From the NCBI RefSeq assembly GCF_016937535.1, contig NZ_JAFHKK010000002.1:123887-187886 (forward strand): a DNA stretch of 64,000 bases, read 5' to 3'. Position numbers and translations under genes: made by a program. Origin of the DNA: Sulfurospirillum tamanense (lineage in GTDB: Bacteria > Campylobacterota > Campylobacteria > Campylobacterales > Campylobacteraceae). Shown piece after piece: positions 9,332-27,124 of this stretch; position 1 is the stretch's first letter, and every line of letters starts with the position of its first letter. Below the pieces are notes generated by a model. That model ran no database searches. It had not been told where the DNA came from and was given only the letters and a program-made list of their open reading frames with translations.

Positions 9332-9407
9332 GCCGGCGTAGCTCAGTTGGTAGAGCAACTGCCTTGTAAGCAGTAGGTCGGGGGTTCGAGTCCCTTTGCC
9401 GGCTCCA
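9332..9407 (+). tRNA. tRNA-Thr (anticodon TGT)
   Basis: Cloverleaf with acceptor GCCGGCG / TGCCGGC, D-loop AGCTCAGTTGGTAGAGC, anticodon loop CTTGTAA, T-loop GGTTCGAGTCC and an encoded CCA end. First of four tRNAs ahead of tuf, as in the E. coli thrU-tyrU-glyT-thrT-tufB unit. Confidence 0.97.
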
Positions 9408-9451
9408 TTTTTGTAACAGTGTTTGACCAGATTATGTTGTGGCAAGTCCAC

Positions 9452-9537
<86 letters not shown>

Positions 9538-9553
9538 TTATTTTTTGCCACAT

Positions 9554-9630
9554 GCGGGAATAGCTCAGTTGGCTAGAGCATCAGCCTTCCAAGCTGAGGG
9601 TCGCGGGTTCGAGTCCCGTTTCCCGCTCCA
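9554..9630 (+). tRNA. tRNA-Gly (anticodon TCC)
   Basis: Acceptor GCGGGAA / TTCCCGC, anticodon loop CTTCCAA, T-loop GGTTCGAGTCC and encoded CCA. The 112-base gap to the next tRNA holds a short hairpin (TAGAAT/ATTCTA around 9656-9676), probably processed out of the transcript. Confidence 0.97.
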
Positions 9631-9742
9631 CGGTATTTTACTGGGAGCTGTATATAGAATCTTCGTATATTCTACAGACTGCTAACAGGGCCGATTTGGA
9701 GCTCAAACGTACTGTGTTACATTTTGATAAATTCTGTTTAGT

Positions 9743-9817
<75 letters not shown>

Positions 9818-9910
9818 CCTTTTATCAATTATGTATCACACAAAAGGTCTTTGGTTGCCAAAGACATGGTCAGCAACACATTAACATCTAAAAACCACAC
9901 GGAGGAAAAG

Positions 9911-11110
9911 ATGGCTAAAGCTAAATTCGAAAGAAACAAGCCCCACGTAAACATTGGTACTATTGGTCACGTTGACCATGGTAAAACAACACTCACAGCA
10001 GCAATTTCAGCAGTTCTTGCAACAAAAGGCCTATGTGAATTTAAAGATTATGACGGTATTGACAATGCTCCAGAAGAGCGCGAGCGTGGTATTACCATTG
10101 CTGCTTCACACATCGAGTACGAAACAGAAGGTCGCCACTACGCACACGTAGACTGCCCAGGCCACGCCGACTATGTTAAAAACATGATTACTGGTGCTGC
10201 GCAAATGGACGGCGCTATCTTGGTTGTTTCTGCAGCAGATGGCCCAATGCCACAAACCCGTGAGCACATTCTTCTTTCTCGCCAAGTAGGTGTTCCTTAC
10301 ATTGTTGTTTTCATGAACAAAGCGGACATGGTTGATGATGAAGAACTTCTTGAGCTTGTAGAGATGGAAATTCGTGAACTTCTTTCTATGTATGACTTCC
10401 CAGGTGATGATACACCTATCGTAGCAGGTTCTGCGCTTAAAGCTTTGGAAGAAGCAAAAGCTGGAGCACTTGGCGAGTGGTCAGAAAAAATTCTTGAATT
10501 AATGGCGCAAGTTGATGCTTTTATTCCTGAGCCCGCACGCGACACCGATAAAGACTTTTTGATGCCTGTAGAAGACGTATTTTCTATCGCAGGACGCGGT
10601 ACGGTTGTAACAGGTCGTATTGAAAAAGGCACTATCAAAATCGGTGAGACAGTAGAAATCGTTGGTATTCGTGATACACAAACAACAACCGTAACAGGTG
10701 TTGAAATGTTCCGCAAAGAGATGGAGCGTGGCGAAGCTGGCGATAACTGCGGTATTTTGCTTCGTGGTACGAAAAAAGATGATGTTGAGCGCGGTATGGT
10801 TCTTTGTAAGCCAAAGTCTATTACACCTCATACAGAATTTGAAGGCGAAGTGTATATTCTTAGCAAAGACGAAGGTGGACGTCATACACCATTTTTCAAC
10901 AATTACCGACCACAATTTTACGTACGTACAACGGACGTAACAGGTTCTATTACACTTCCCGAGGGAACAGAAATGGTAATGCCAGGCGATAACTTGAAAA
11001 TCAATGTAAAATTGATTGCTCCAATCGCCCTTGACGAAGGTACGCGCTTTGCGATTCGTGAAGGTGGACGAACCGTTGGTTCAGGTGTTGTTTCTAAAAT
11101 CATTAAGTAA
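9911..11110 (+). CDS. tuf: Translation elongation factor Tu
   Basis: GTPase that brings aminoacyl-tRNA to the ribosome. 399 residues from the ATG after GGAGGAAAAG, beginning [27 protein letters not shown] (P-loop GHVDHGKT at about 19-26). DCPGHADY (switch II) and NKADMVDD (guanine specificity) are present. An in-frame upstream extension of 20 codons has no family support. It is co-transcribed with the four tRNAs and followed by a hairpin and rpmG. I see only one copy of tuf in the window. Confidence 0.98.
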   Translation: MAKAKFERNKPHVNIGTIGHVDHGKTTLTAAISAVLATKGLCEFKDYDGIDNAPEERERGITIAASHIEYETEGRHYAHVDCPGHADYVKNMITGAAQMDGAILVVSAADGPMPQTREHILLSRQVGVPYIVVFMNKADMVDDEELLELVEMEIRELLSMYDFPGDDTPIVAGSALKALEEAKAGALGEWSEKILELMAQVDAFIPEPARDTDKDFLMPVEDVFSIAGRGTVVTGRIEKGTIKIGETVEIVGIRDTQTTTVTGVEMFRKEMERGEAGDNCGILLRGTKKDDVERGMVLCKPKSITPHTEFEGEVYILSKDEGGRHTPFFNNYRPQFYVRTTDVTGSITLPEGTEMVMPGDNLKINVKLIAPIALDEGTRFAIREGGRTVGSGVVSKIIK

Positions 11111-11117
11111 TTTTTAG

Positions 11118-11138
11118 GCACAGGACATCGTCCTGTGC
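11118..11138 (+). other. Hairpin between tuf and rpmG
   Basis: A perfect 9-base-pair stem, GCACAGGAC with GTCCTGTGC, around a 3-base loop. No T-tract follows, so it may set a processing or partial-termination point that keeps tuf mRNA more abundant than the downstream genes. Confidence 0.5.
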
Positions 11139-11159
11139 TGCTCCTTAGAAGGAAATTTT

Positions 11160-11318
11160 ATGCGTATTAAAATCGGACTTAAATGTGTAGAAACAGGTGA
11201 TATTAACTACACAACAACCAAAAATAGTAAGACAATGACTGAGAAGTATGAAACAAAAAAATACTCTCCGCGACTTAAAAAACATACGACACATAAAGAA
11301 GTCAAACTTAAAAGTTAA
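11160..11318 (+). CDS. rpmG: 50S ribosomal protein L33
   Basis: 52 residues, [23 protein letters not shown] and so on to a basic tail, full length for L33. It has one cysteine only, so it is the zinc-free type. Shine-Dalgarno AGAAGGA lies five bases before ATG. Between tuf and tRNA-Trp, its usual place in this phylum. It was found by reading the sequence directly because it is short. Confidence 0.95.
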   Translation: MRIKIGLKCVETGDINYTTTKNSKTMTEKYETKKYSPRLKKHTTHKEVKLKS

Positions 11319-11345
11319 ATTCCTTTTTTGGAATTTAACCTTTTT

Positions 11346-11421
11346 AGGGCAATAGCTCCAATGGTAGAGCGCCGGATTCCAAATCCGATTGTTGGGGGTT
11401 CGAGTCCCTCTTGCCCTGCCA
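11346..11421 (+). tRNA. tRNA-Trp (anticodon CCA)
   Basis: Acceptor AGGGCAA / TTGCCCT, anticodon loop TTCCAAA, T-loop GGTTCGAGTCC and encoded CCA. Lies between rpmG and secE, as in many bacteria. Confidence 0.97.
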
Positions 11422-11437
11422 CCAAAGGATAGTATTT

Positions 11438-11617
11438 ATGGAAAAGCTGACAAGTTATATCAGACTCTCTCGTGCAGAGCTAAGCAAAGTAATTTTCCCA
11501 ATTAAAGAGCAGATTCGTAACGCTTTTATCTCTGTTTTTGTTGTGGTGACTGTTATTTCGCTTTTTTTGGCGCTGATTGATGTCATTATGTCTTTTACGC
11601 TTTCAGCACTGGTTTAG
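11438..11617 (+). CDS. secE: Preprotein translocase subunit SecE
   Basis: Small essential subunit of the SecYEG channel. 59 residues from the ATG at 11438 (MEKLTSYIRLSRAELSKVIFP), with the conserved amphipathic stretch RAELSKVIFP and one transmembrane helix (ISVFVVVTVISLFLALID). It is the short single-helix form. The frame extends upstream into the tRNA, which cannot be coding. nusG follows after eight bases. Confidence 0.95.
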   Translation: MEKLTSYIRLSRAELSKVIFPIKEQIRNAFISVFVVVTVISLFLALIDVIMSFTLSALV

Positions 11618-11625
11618 GAAAAAGC

Positions 11626-12156
11626 ATGGCACATAAATGGTATGCAATTCAGACCTATGCTGGCAGTGAAATGAGTGTCAAGCGTGCACTTGAAACAATG
11701 ATACGCGATAATGAACTTGGTGAGCAACTTAAAGAAGTGATTGTGCCCACAGAAGACGTGATTGAAGTCAAAAATGGCAAGAAAAAAATCACTGAACGAA
11801 GTTTGTATCCAGGCTATGCTTTTGCTTATATTGATTTAGATACTGCGTTGTGGCACAAGATTCAGTCGTTGCCAAAAGTAGGAAGATTTATTGGTGAAGC
11901 AAAAAAACCCACGCCTTTAAGTGAAAAAGATATTACATCCATTTTGGAAAAAGCACAGAAAAAAGGTGCTCCGAAACCAAAAATATTTTTTGAAGAGGGT
12001 GAAAGTATTCGCATTACAGAAGGCCCTTTTGCAAACTTTACAGGTATTGTGGAAGAATACGACATGGAGCATGGAAAATTACGTCTTAATGTTTCTATTT
12101 TTGGACGTAGTACACCAGTAGAAATTATGTATTCACAAGTTGAAAAAATAGTTTAA
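11626..12156 (+). CDS. nusG: Transcription termination/antitermination factor NusG
   Basis: 176 residues. The N-terminal NGN domain starts with KWYAIQTYAGSEMSVKRAL and contains SLYPGYAFAYIDLD. The C-terminal KOW domain has EGESIRITEGPFANFTGIVEEYD. It binds RNA polymerase and couples it to Rho or to the ribosome. Conserved position between secE and rplK. Confidence 0.97.
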   Translation: MAHKWYAIQTYAGSEMSVKRALETMIRDNELGEQLKEVIVPTEDVIEVKNGKKKITERSLYPGYAFAYIDLDTALWHKIQSLPKVGRFIGEAKKPTPLSEKDITSILEKAQKKGAPKPKIFFEEGESIRITEGPFANFTGIVEEYDMEHGKLRLNVSIFGRSTPVEIMYSQVEKIV

Positions 12157-12176
12157 TTTTATAAAAGGAAGAACGG

Positions 12177-12602
12177 ATGGCTAAGAAAGTAATTGGCGAA
12201 ATTAAACTCCAGATTGCAGCTGGAAAAGCAAATCCATCGCCACCAGTAGGTCCTGCACTTGGACAAAAAGGTGTCAACATCATGGAATTTTGTAAAGCGT
12301 TTAACGAAAAAACAAAAGACCTTATGGGATTTAAAGTACCTGTTGTTATTACTGTATATGCAGATAAAAGCTTCACCTTTATCACTAAGCAACCCCCTGT
12401 TTCTGAACTAATTCTCAAAACAGCTGGAATTAAAAAAGGTGCAGACAACCCACTTAAAAACAAGGTTGGTAAGCTGACTCAGGCGCAGGTTATGGAAATT
12501 GTTGATCGAAAAATTGTTGATATGAACACTACCGATAAAGTTGCAGCGGCAAAAATTGTATCGGGTAGCGCACGAAGTATGGGTGTCGATATTATCGACT
12601 AA
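12177..12602 (+). CDS. rplK: 50S ribosomal protein L11
   Basis: 141 residues. The N-terminus has [34 protein letters not shown], including the proline-rich element near the thiostrepton-binding site. The C-terminal RNA-binding domain ends [11 protein letters not shown]. Shine-Dalgarno AAAGGAAG. Followed by rplA after 55 bases. Confidence 0.98.
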   Translation: MAKKVIGEIKLQIAAGKANPSPPVGPALGQKGVNIMEFCKAFNEKTKDLMGFKVPVVITVYADKSFTFITKQPPVSELILKTAGIKKGADNPLKNKVGKLTQAQVMEIVDRKIVDMNTTDKVAAAKIVSGSARSMGVDIID

Positions 12603-12615
12603 CATTTTCCCTATA

Positions 12616-12632
12616 CCGCCGGGGTAAGGCGG
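12616..12632 (+). other. Small hairpin in the rplK-rplA spacer
   Basis: CCGCC and GGCGG pair around a 7-base loop, 25 bases before rplA. It could take part in L1 autoregulation or RNA processing, but I cannot match it to the known L1 target. Confidence 0.3.
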
Positions 12633-12657
12633 AAGCACATTAATTGCGGAGACTACA

Positions 12658-13359
12658 ATGGCAAAAAAAGCAAAACGCGTTGAAGAACTACTAAAAAAAA
12701 TTGACTTACAAAAGTTATACAGTGCAACCGAAGGTGTTGCGACTGTTAAGACACTTGCTTCAGCAAAATTTGATGAAACAGTAGAAATTGCACTAAAACT
12801 AAACGTAGACCCACGCCATGCAGACCAAATGGTGCGTGGCTCGGTAGTTCTACCTGCTGGAACAGGAAAAAGTGTTCGTGTTGCGGTTATCGCAAAAGAC
12901 ATTAAAGCTGATGAAGCTAGAGCCGCTGGTGCAGAGATTGTTGGCGCCGAAGATTTGATTGAAGATATTCAAGCGGGCAAAATGGATTTTGATGTTTTGA
13001 TTGCAACACCAAACTTGATGGGTTTGGTGGGGAAAGTGGGTCGCACACTTGGACCGAAGGGATTGATGCCAAATCCAAAAACAGGAACTGTTACTATGGA
13101 TGTGGCCAAGGCTGTTGAAAATGCCAAAGGCGGACAAGTCAATTTCCGTGTTGATAAACAAGGCAATATTCATGCAGGTATTGGTAAAGTCAGCTTTAAT
13201 GAAGAGCAACTTATGGATAACTTTTTCACATTTGTCCGTGCTATTAATAAACACAAGCCTTCTGCTGCAAAAGGTAAATATATCAAGTCTGCGGCACTTT
13301 CTTTGACAATGAGTCCATCTCTTAAGCTTGATCCACAAGAATTAATTGATTTAAAATAA
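12658..13359 (+). CDS. rplA: 50S ribosomal protein L1
   Basis: 233 residues, full length. The signature [21 protein letters not shown] lies near residues 125-145, and the sequence [22 protein letters not shown] near 50 is typical. It binds the L1 stalk of 23S rRNA and usually represses its own operon. It is followed by the L10 leader. Confidence 0.98.
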   Translation: MAKKAKRVEELLKKIDLQKLYSATEGVATVKTLASAKFDETVEIALKLNVDPRHADQMVRGSVVLPAGTGKSVRVAVIAKDIKADEARAAGAEIVGAEDLIEDIQAGKMDFDVLIATPNLMGLVGKVGRTLGPKGLMPNPKTGTVTMDVAKAVENAKGGQVNFRVDKQGNIHAGIGKVSFNEEQLMDNFFTFVRAINKHKPSAAKGKYIKSAALSLTMSPSLKLDPQELIDLK

Positions 13360-13380
13360 TGCTAAAAATACGTTAATCTT

Positions 13381-13440
13381 TGATTGGAGACAGTAGAGGC
13401 GCAAGCTTAATTTAGGCATTCCCTAGCTCTACTTGAAATC
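13381..13440 (+). promoter_or_regulatory. Probable L10 leader of the rplJ-rplL mRNA
   Basis: The 103 bases between rplA and rplJ contain GTAGAG at 13393-13398 pairing with CTCTAC at 13428-13433, enclosing a second small hairpin region. This has the position and general form of the structured leader through which the L10-L12 complex represses its own translation. The consensus was not checked base by base. Confidence 0.5.
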
Positions 13441-13462
13441 ACCAGTCGGAAAGGAGAGAAAG

Positions 13463-13945
13463 TTGACACGACAAGAAAAAAAAGAAGTTATCAGCGCGCT
13501 AACCGAAGCGTTTAAATCTTCCGACGCCGTTGCCGTATGTGAGTATAAAGGACTTAAAGTTTCTGAACTTGAAGTTTTACGTGCTAGTGCAAAAGAAGCA
13601 GACGTGAGTGTGCGTGTTGCAAAAAACACGTTGGCTTCAATTGCTTTTAAAGAAGCCGGAATTGATGGTTTTGAACTAAAAGATACCAATATCTTTATTT
13701 GGGGCAAAGACCAGTTGGCTGTTGCAAAAGTAGTTGCTAAGTTCGCCGAAAAAAGAGATTTATTTGTTATTAAATCTGCTTATATTGACGGCGAAGTTAC
13801 AGATGCTGGCAAAGTTGTTGCATTGTCTAAAATGCCATCACGCGATGAGCTTATTGCAATGTTGCTTCAAGTATGGAAAGCGCCGATCGCGAATTTTACT
13901 ATCGGCTTGGATGCTCTACGAGCAAAAAAAGAAGAATCTGCATAA
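13463..13945 (+). CDS. rplJ: 50S ribosomal protein L10
   Basis: 160 residues. I choose the TTG at 13463 as start: AAGGAG lies seven bases upstream, and the product begins (M)[30 protein letters not shown] as in other L10 proteins. The longer frame starting at 13433 would run through the leader structure. The protein anchors L12 dimers to the ribosome. A TTG start fits translational control by the leader. Confidence 0.94.
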   Translation: MTRQEKKEVISALTEAFKSSDAVAVCEYKGLKVSELEVLRASAKEADVSVRVAKNTLASIAFKEAGIDGFELKDTNIFIWGKDQLAVAKVVAKFAEKRDLFVIKSAYIDGEVTDAGKVVALSKMPSRDELIAMLLQVWKAPIANFTIGLDALRAKKEESA

Positions 13946-13972
13946 GCAATTAACCACTAGGAGAAAGATACC

Positions 13973-14344
13973 ATGGCTATTACAAAAGAAGACGTACTTG
14001 AGTACATCTCTAATCTTACCGTTCTTGAATTAAGTGCTCTTGTTAAAGAGTTTGAAGAAAAATTTGGCGTTTCTGCTGCCCCTGTTATGATGGCTGGTGG
14101 CGCAGGTGTTGCTGCTGAAGCTGTTGAAGAAAAAACAGAATTTGATGTAATTCTTAAAGATGCTGGCGACAAAAAAATCAACGTTATTAAAGTGGTACGT
14201 GCACTAACGGGTCTTGGCTTGAAAGAAGCTAAAGACGCAGTTGATGGCACTCCTTCAACTATTAAAGAAGGTGTGAGCAAAGACGTTGCAGAAGATGCAA
14301 AAAAACAGCTTGAAGAAGCTGGCGCAAGCGTAGAGCTTAAGTAA
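13973..14344 (+). CDS. rplL: 50S ribosomal protein L7/L12
   Basis: 123 residues. The N-terminal dimerisation part is followed by an Ala/Gly-rich hinge ([21 protein letters not shown]) and the C-terminal domain with [27 protein letters not shown]. It recruits translation factors to the ribosome. Strong Shine-Dalgarno (AGGAGA). Confidence 0.98.
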   Translation: MAITKEDVLEYISNLTVLELSALVKEFEEKFGVSAAPVMMAGGAGVAAEAVEEKTEFDVILKDAGDKKINVIKVVRALTGLGLKEAKDAVDGTPSTIKEGVSKDVAEDAKKQLEEAGASVELK

Positions 14345-14361
14345 CTTTATCTATTTTTCTG

Positions 14362-14387
14362 GGCAGCAGTGAAGCACTGTTGCCCAT
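14362..14387 (+). terminator. Attenuator-like hairpin between rplL and rpoB
   Basis: GGGCAGCAGTG and CACTGTTGCCC form an 11-base-pair stem with one mismatch. No strong T-tract follows, so it is more likely a partial terminator or RNase III site that lowers rpoBC relative to rplJL, as in E. coli. Confidence 0.55.
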
Positions 14388-14464
14388 TCTTGATTCGCCT
14401 TTTCAGAAAATTCTTGCCACAGGCAGTTTAACCACATTCCTTTCAAACCATTACTACGGGGTAG

Positions 14465-23120
<8,656 letters not shown>

Positions 23121-23129
23121 TTCCTTCAT

Positions 23130-23156
23130 CCCCGGCGAGATGCTTCTTGCTGGGGC
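23130..23156 (+). terminator. Weak hairpin after rpoC
   Basis: CCCCGGCGAG and CTTGCTGGGG form a 10-base-pair stem with two G-T pairs. The following bases are T-rich but not a run. It may only partly separate rpoBC from rpsL. Confidence 0.5.
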
Positions 23157-23261
23157 CCCATTTCTCTTATTTCCCCTTAAATTAACCTTTTTTTAAGTCA
23201 TTTTTAAATAAAATAGCGCGTATTTTTATCGATACAAACTCTATAACGAGAAGGAATAAAT

Positions 23262-23636
23262 GTGCCTACCATTAACCAATTGGTAAGAAATGAGCGCAAA
23301 AAGGTGATTAAAAAATCAAAATCTCCTGCGCTTGTTGAGTGTCCTCAGCGACGCGGTGTTTGCACTAGGGTCTATACAACAACCCCTAAAAAACCAAACT
23401 CTGCCTTGCGTAAAGTTGCCAAAGTCAGATTGACCAGCGGTTTTGAAGTGATTAGCTATATCGGTGGTGAAGGCCACAACCTTCAAGAGCACTCCATTGT
23501 TCTTGTGCGTGGCGGAAGGGTAAAAGACTTACCTGGTGTGAAGTATCACATCGTGCGTGGTGCCCTTGATACAGCGGGTGTCGCGAATCGAAAAGTGGCA
23601 AGAAGTAAGTACGGTACCAAGCGACCTAAAAAATAA
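23262..23636 (+). CDS. rpsL: 30S ribosomal protein S12
   Basis: 124 residues with a GTG start, (M)[14 protein letters not shown], after the Shine-Dalgarno AGAAGGA. The lysines in [12 protein letters not shown] and [14 protein letters not shown] are the unmutated, streptomycin-sensitive form. An ATG two bases upstream is out of frame. The 141-base gap before it is AT-rich (poly-T then AAATAAAAT near 23207) and probably holds a promoter. Confidence 0.97.
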   Translation: MPTINQLVRNERKKVIKKSKSPALVECPQRRGVCTRVYTTTPKKPNSALRKVAKVRLTSGFEVISYIGGEGHNLQEHSIVLVRGGRVKDLPGVKYHIVRGALDTAGVANRKVARSKYGTKRPKK

Positions 23637-23702
23637 ACAATACACACAGGTGTCACCCTCAGAATGTAGGTGATATTTGAGTAAAATTGTCATTCAATTT
23701 GA

Positions 23703-24182
<480 letters not shown>

Positions 24183-24196
24183 TATATTAGCTTTTG

Positions 24197-24216
24197 GCGG
24201 CCTCTAAATGGGCCGC
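24197..24216 (+). other. Hairpin in the rpsG-fusA spacer
   Basis: GCGGCC and GGCCGC form a 6-base-pair GC stem around an 8-base loop, with T-rich sequence on the upstream side. A partial terminator or processing site is likely; no T-run follows. Confidence 0.35.
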
Positions 24217-24253
24217 TCTCTTCCAATGATAAGACGACAAAAGGAAACCCAAA

Positions 24254-26332
24254 ATGTCACGAAACACTCCTATTGAACGCGTACGAAATATCGGTATTGC
24301 TGCCCACATCGATGCGGGAAAAACAACAACTACGGAACGCATCCTTTTTTATACAGGTATTTCTCATAAGATTGGTGAAGTACATGATGGTGCTGCAACC
24401 ATGGACTGGATGGAACAAGAAAAAGAGCGCGGCATTACCATTACTTCAGCTGCGACAACATGTGCATGGAAAGAGCATCAAATTAACATCATCGACACAC
24501 CTGGCCACGTTGACTTTACTATTGAAGTTGAGCGTTCCATGCGTGTACTCGATGGCGCCGTTGCTGTTTTTTGTGCCGTTGGTGGTGTGCAGCCCCAATC
24601 CGAAACCGTTTGGCGTCAGGCAAACAAATACCGTGTTCCCCGCATGGTTTATGTTAATAAAATGGACCGCGTTGGTGCGGATTTTTACAATGTTGAAAAA
24701 CAAATTAAAGAACGCCTTAAAGCCAACCCTGTGCCCATTCAAATCCCTATTGGTGCAGAAGAAAACTTCAAGGGAATGGTTGATCTTGTAACTATGAAAG
24801 CTTACGTCTGGGAAGATGAAGCCGCCATGGGTTCAAGTTATGATGTGGTTGATATTCCTGCAGAACTCCAAGAGAAAGCCGAAGAGTACCGTGAAAAAAT
24901 GGTAGAAGCGGTTTCTGAGACCAGTGATGAGCTTATGGAAAAATACCTTGGGGGCGAAGCACTTACCGAGCAAGAAATTGTAGCAGGTATTAAAGCAGGA
25001 TGTCTTGCCATGACGATGATTCCTATGATTTGTGGCACCTCCTTTAAAAACAAAGGTGTACAACCAATGCTTGACGCAGTTGTTGCTTACATGCCATCTC
25101 CTATAGAAGTAGCTGATATCCGTGGAGAATACGAAGATGGCACAGAAACCATTGTCAAATCCACTGATGATGGCGAGTTTGCTGCGCTTGCGTTTAAAAT
25201 TATGACAGACCCATTTGTGGGACAGTTGGCTTTTATCCGTGTGTACCGAGGAAAACTAGAGAGCGGCACGTACGCATACAATAGCATTAAGGGTAAAAAA
25301 GAGCGCGTTGGTCGTTTGCTTAAAATGCATGCCAATAAACGTGAAGAGATTAAAATGCTCTACGCAGGTGAAATTGGCGCGGTTGTTGGTCTTAAAGATA
25401 CCTTGACAGGTGAAACACTCACGGGCGAAAAAGACAGGGTGATTTTAGAGCGTATGGATTTCCCAGATCCTGTTATTTCTGTAGCAGTTGAACCAAAAAC
25501 AAAAGCTGATCAAGAAAAAATGGGTATTGCTCTTCAAAAACTTGCCCAAGAAGACCCTTCCTTTCGTGTGAAAACAGATGAAGAGAGCGGCCAGACGATT
25601 ATTTCAGGGATGGGTGAATTGCACCTTGAGATTATTGTTGACCGTATGCTTCGCGAGTTCAAGGTAGATGCAGAAGTGGGCCAACCTCAAGTTGCCTACC
25701 GTGAAACTATTCGCCAGAGTGTTGAGCAAGAGTATAAATACGCTAAGCAATCAGGTGGCCGTGGTCAGTTTGGCCATGTTTATTTGCGTCTTGAGCCAAA
25801 AGATGCGGGCACAGGTTATGAGTTTGTGAACGACATTAAAGGTGGTGTTATTCCACGCGAATATATTCCTGCAGTTGACAAAGGCTGCCAAGAAGCAATG
25901 CAAGGTGGTGTTTTAGCGGGCTATCCTATGGAGGACGTAAAAGTAACCTTGTATGATGGTTCTTACCATGATGTTGACTCCTCTGAGATGGCCTTTAAAT
26001 TGGCGGCTTCCATGGGCTTTAAAGAAGGTGCACGCAAAGCAGGTGCAGTTATCCTTGAGCCAATGATGAAAGTAGAAGTGGAAACACCAGAAGACTTTAT
26101 GGGTGATGTTATCGGCGACCTTAATCGACGCCGTGGACAGATTAATTCTATGGATGACCGCAGTGGCAACAAAATTGTCAATGCGTTCTGCCCGCTTTCT
26201 GAAATGTTTGGTTACTCGACAGACCTTCGTAGCCAAACCCAAGGACGCGCAAGCTACTCTATGGAATTTGACCATTACGCAGAAGTTCCTAAGAACGTTG
26301 CAGAAGAAATTATCAAAAAACGAAAAGGTTAA
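24254..26332 (+). CDS. fusA: Translation elongation factor G
   Basis: 692 residues. P-loop AHIDAGKTT at about residues 17-25, DTPGHVDF for switch [12 protein letters not shown] for guanine recognition, and domain IV with [14 protein letters not shown]. GTPase that drives translocation of tRNA and mRNA. It ends the rpsL-rpsG-fusA (str) group and is followed by a strong terminator. tuf is not here but 13 kb upstream. Confidence 0.98.
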   Translation: MSRNTPIERVRNIGIAAHIDAGKTTTTERILFYTGISHKIGEVHDGAATMDWMEQEKERGITITSAATTCAWKEHQINIIDTPGHVDFTIEVERSMRVLDGAVAVFCAVGGVQPQSETVWRQANKYRVPRMVYVNKMDRVGADFYNVEKQIKERLKANPVPIQIPIGAEENFKGMVDLVTMKAYVWEDEAAMGSSYDVVDIPAELQEKAEEYREKMVEAVSETSDELMEKYLGGEALTEQEIVAGIKAGCLAMTMIPMICGTSFKNKGVQPMLDAVVAYMPSPIEVADIRGEYEDGTETIVKSTDDGEFAALAFKIMTDPFVGQLAFIRVYRGKLESGTYAYNSIKGKKERVGRLLKMHANKREEIKMLYAGEIGAVVGLKDTLTGETLTGEKDRVILERMDFPDPVISVAVEPKTKADQEKMGIALQKLAQEDPSFRVKTDEESGQTIISGMGELHLEIIVDRMLREFKVDAEVGQPQVAYRETIRQSVEQEYKYAKQSGGRGQFGHVYLRLEPKDAGTGYEFVNDIKGGVIPREYIPAVDKGCQEAMQGGVLAGYPMEDVKVTLYDGSYHDVDSSEMAFKLAASMGFKEGARKAGAVILEPMMKVEVETPEDFMGDVIGDLNRRRGQINSMDDRSGNKIVNAFCPLSEMFGYSTDLRSQTQGRASYSMEFDHYAEVPKNVAEEIIKKRKG

Positions 26333-26346
26333 CCTCCTTTTTTACT

Positions 26347-26382
26347 GCGCACACCCCTTTACCTTGGGGTGTGCGTTTTTTT
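26347..26382 (+). terminator. Intrinsic terminator of the str operon
   Basis: GCGCACACCCC and GGGGTGTGCG pair in a strong stem with a short loop, followed by seven T residues. It separates fusA from tRNA-Arg. Confidence 0.9.
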
Positions 26383-26391
26383 ATGCCCCTT

Positions 26392-26468
26392 GTCCTCATA
26401 GCTCAGCTGGATAGAGCGCAGGATTCCTAATCCTGAGGCCGCAGGTTCAAATCCTGCTGGGGACACCA
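26392..26468 (+). tRNA. tRNA-Arg (anticodon CCT)
   Basis: Acceptor GTCCTCA / TGGGGAC, anticodon loop TTCCTAA, T-loop GGTTCAAATCC and encoded CCA. It starts ten bases after the fusA terminator, so it needs its own promoter or read-through. Confidence 0.96.
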
Positions 26469-26476
26469 TTTCCTCC

Positions 26477-26962
26477 TTACTTTGTTTTAAACCGAAACTG
26501 TCCCCCCATCTTTTTCCCTTCAAATTGTTTTTCCAATACTACTTCGCCATGCCAACGCATGTTGCCTGCAATGCAAGTGGGTAGAATGCCCTTGGCGATG
26601 TAGAGCCCTTCTCTTTCTTGTGAAAAAGTAAAGCGGTGCACGCCCATATCCATGTTGGTTGCATAAATCTTAAGGGGAAGTGTTGCATTTTTGATGCCGG
26701 TGGTGTGCAAAGAGAAAGTTAGTGGCGTCATAAGAGGGATCCCTTGTGGCTCGATACCAAGTGTCATGGTGGCGCCATCTGGCAGAAAAATTTCACAAGG
26801 AGAGATGCGAAGGTCGCACTCTTGGGGCTGGTAGGCAAAATGCACTTCTTTTTCAAAGCAGCGCTCTAGGGTTGTGCTGTCTACAAAAATCAATCCCAAA
26901 ACCACCCCAATGCCAAGCAATTGACCTATTAAAAGGAGGTAAAAACGTCCTGTTTTTTTCAC
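26477..26962 (-). CDS. Hypothetical membrane-anchored protein
   Basis: 161 residues. A hydrophobic N-terminal helix (FYLLLIGQLLGIGVVLGLIFV) follows three charged residues and looks like an uncleaved anchor or signal. The rest is predicted beta-rich and periplasmic, with CDLRISPCEIFLPDG (two cysteines that could form a disulfide), repeated short beta motifs and WHGEVVLEKQFEGK. I do not recognise a family; the general form resembles small periplasmic proteins related to respiratory or copper-handling genes, but that is a guess. It is divergent from the nuoG operon, with a CTTTACATGTAAAG palindrome in between. Confidence 0.75.
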   Translation of the reverse strand: MKKTGRFYLLLIGQLLGIGVVLGLIFVDSTTLERCFEKEVHFAYQPQECDLRISPCEIFLPDGATMTLGIEPQGIPLMTPLTFSLHTTGIKNATLPLKIYATNMDMGVHRFTFSQEREGLYIAKGILPTCIAGNMRWHGEVVLEKQFEGKKMGGQFRFKTK

Positions 26963-26969
26963 CGCATTC

Positions 26970-26983
26970 CTTTACATGTAAAG
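26970..26983. repeat. Iterated palindrome CTTTACATGTAAAG in the divergent nuoG promoter region
   Basis: A perfect 14-base palindrome, eight bases before the start of the minus-strand gene and about 140 bases before nuoG. A second core copy lies at 27093-27100, just ahead of the nuoG start. The rest of the gap contains a looser inverted repeat of AAAAGTGTA (near 26986 and 27032). Confidence 0.95.
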
Positions 26984-27092
26984 TGTAAAAGTGTATCTTT
27001 TGAGGAATAAAAGTCGGTTGAATTACACTTTTCCTAAGGAGAGTGTTTTATATTAAGGATAACAGGCGCCTTGAAGTGCCAAGCTTGTACAC

Positions 27093-27100
27093 TACATGTA
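27093..27100. repeat. Iterated palindrome core TACATGTA upstream of nuoG
   Basis: An 8-base core 24 bases before the chosen nuoG start codon. If the longer frame from 27071 is used it would be coding (TLHVK). Confidence 0.85.
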
Positions 27101-27124
27101 AAAAATTCCGAAGGCATGTGCCAC

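Noticed and set aside
9631..9742. Another tRNA or small RNA between tRNA-Gly and tRNA-Thr
   Set aside because: Only a 6-base-pair hairpin is seen; there is no cloverleaf or T-loop.
11411..11437. N-terminal extension of secE
   Set aside because: It would start inside tRNA-Trp; the ATG at 11438 fits homologues.
13433..13462. Longer rplJ start at 13433
   Set aside because: It lies in the L10 leader structure and has no ribosome-binding site; the TTG at 13463 has AAGGAG seven bases upstream.
26970..26983. The palindrome here as an FNR- or NssR-type operator for nuoG
   Set aside because: The same motif occurs dozens of times within coding DNA, so an operator role at this site cannot be claimed.
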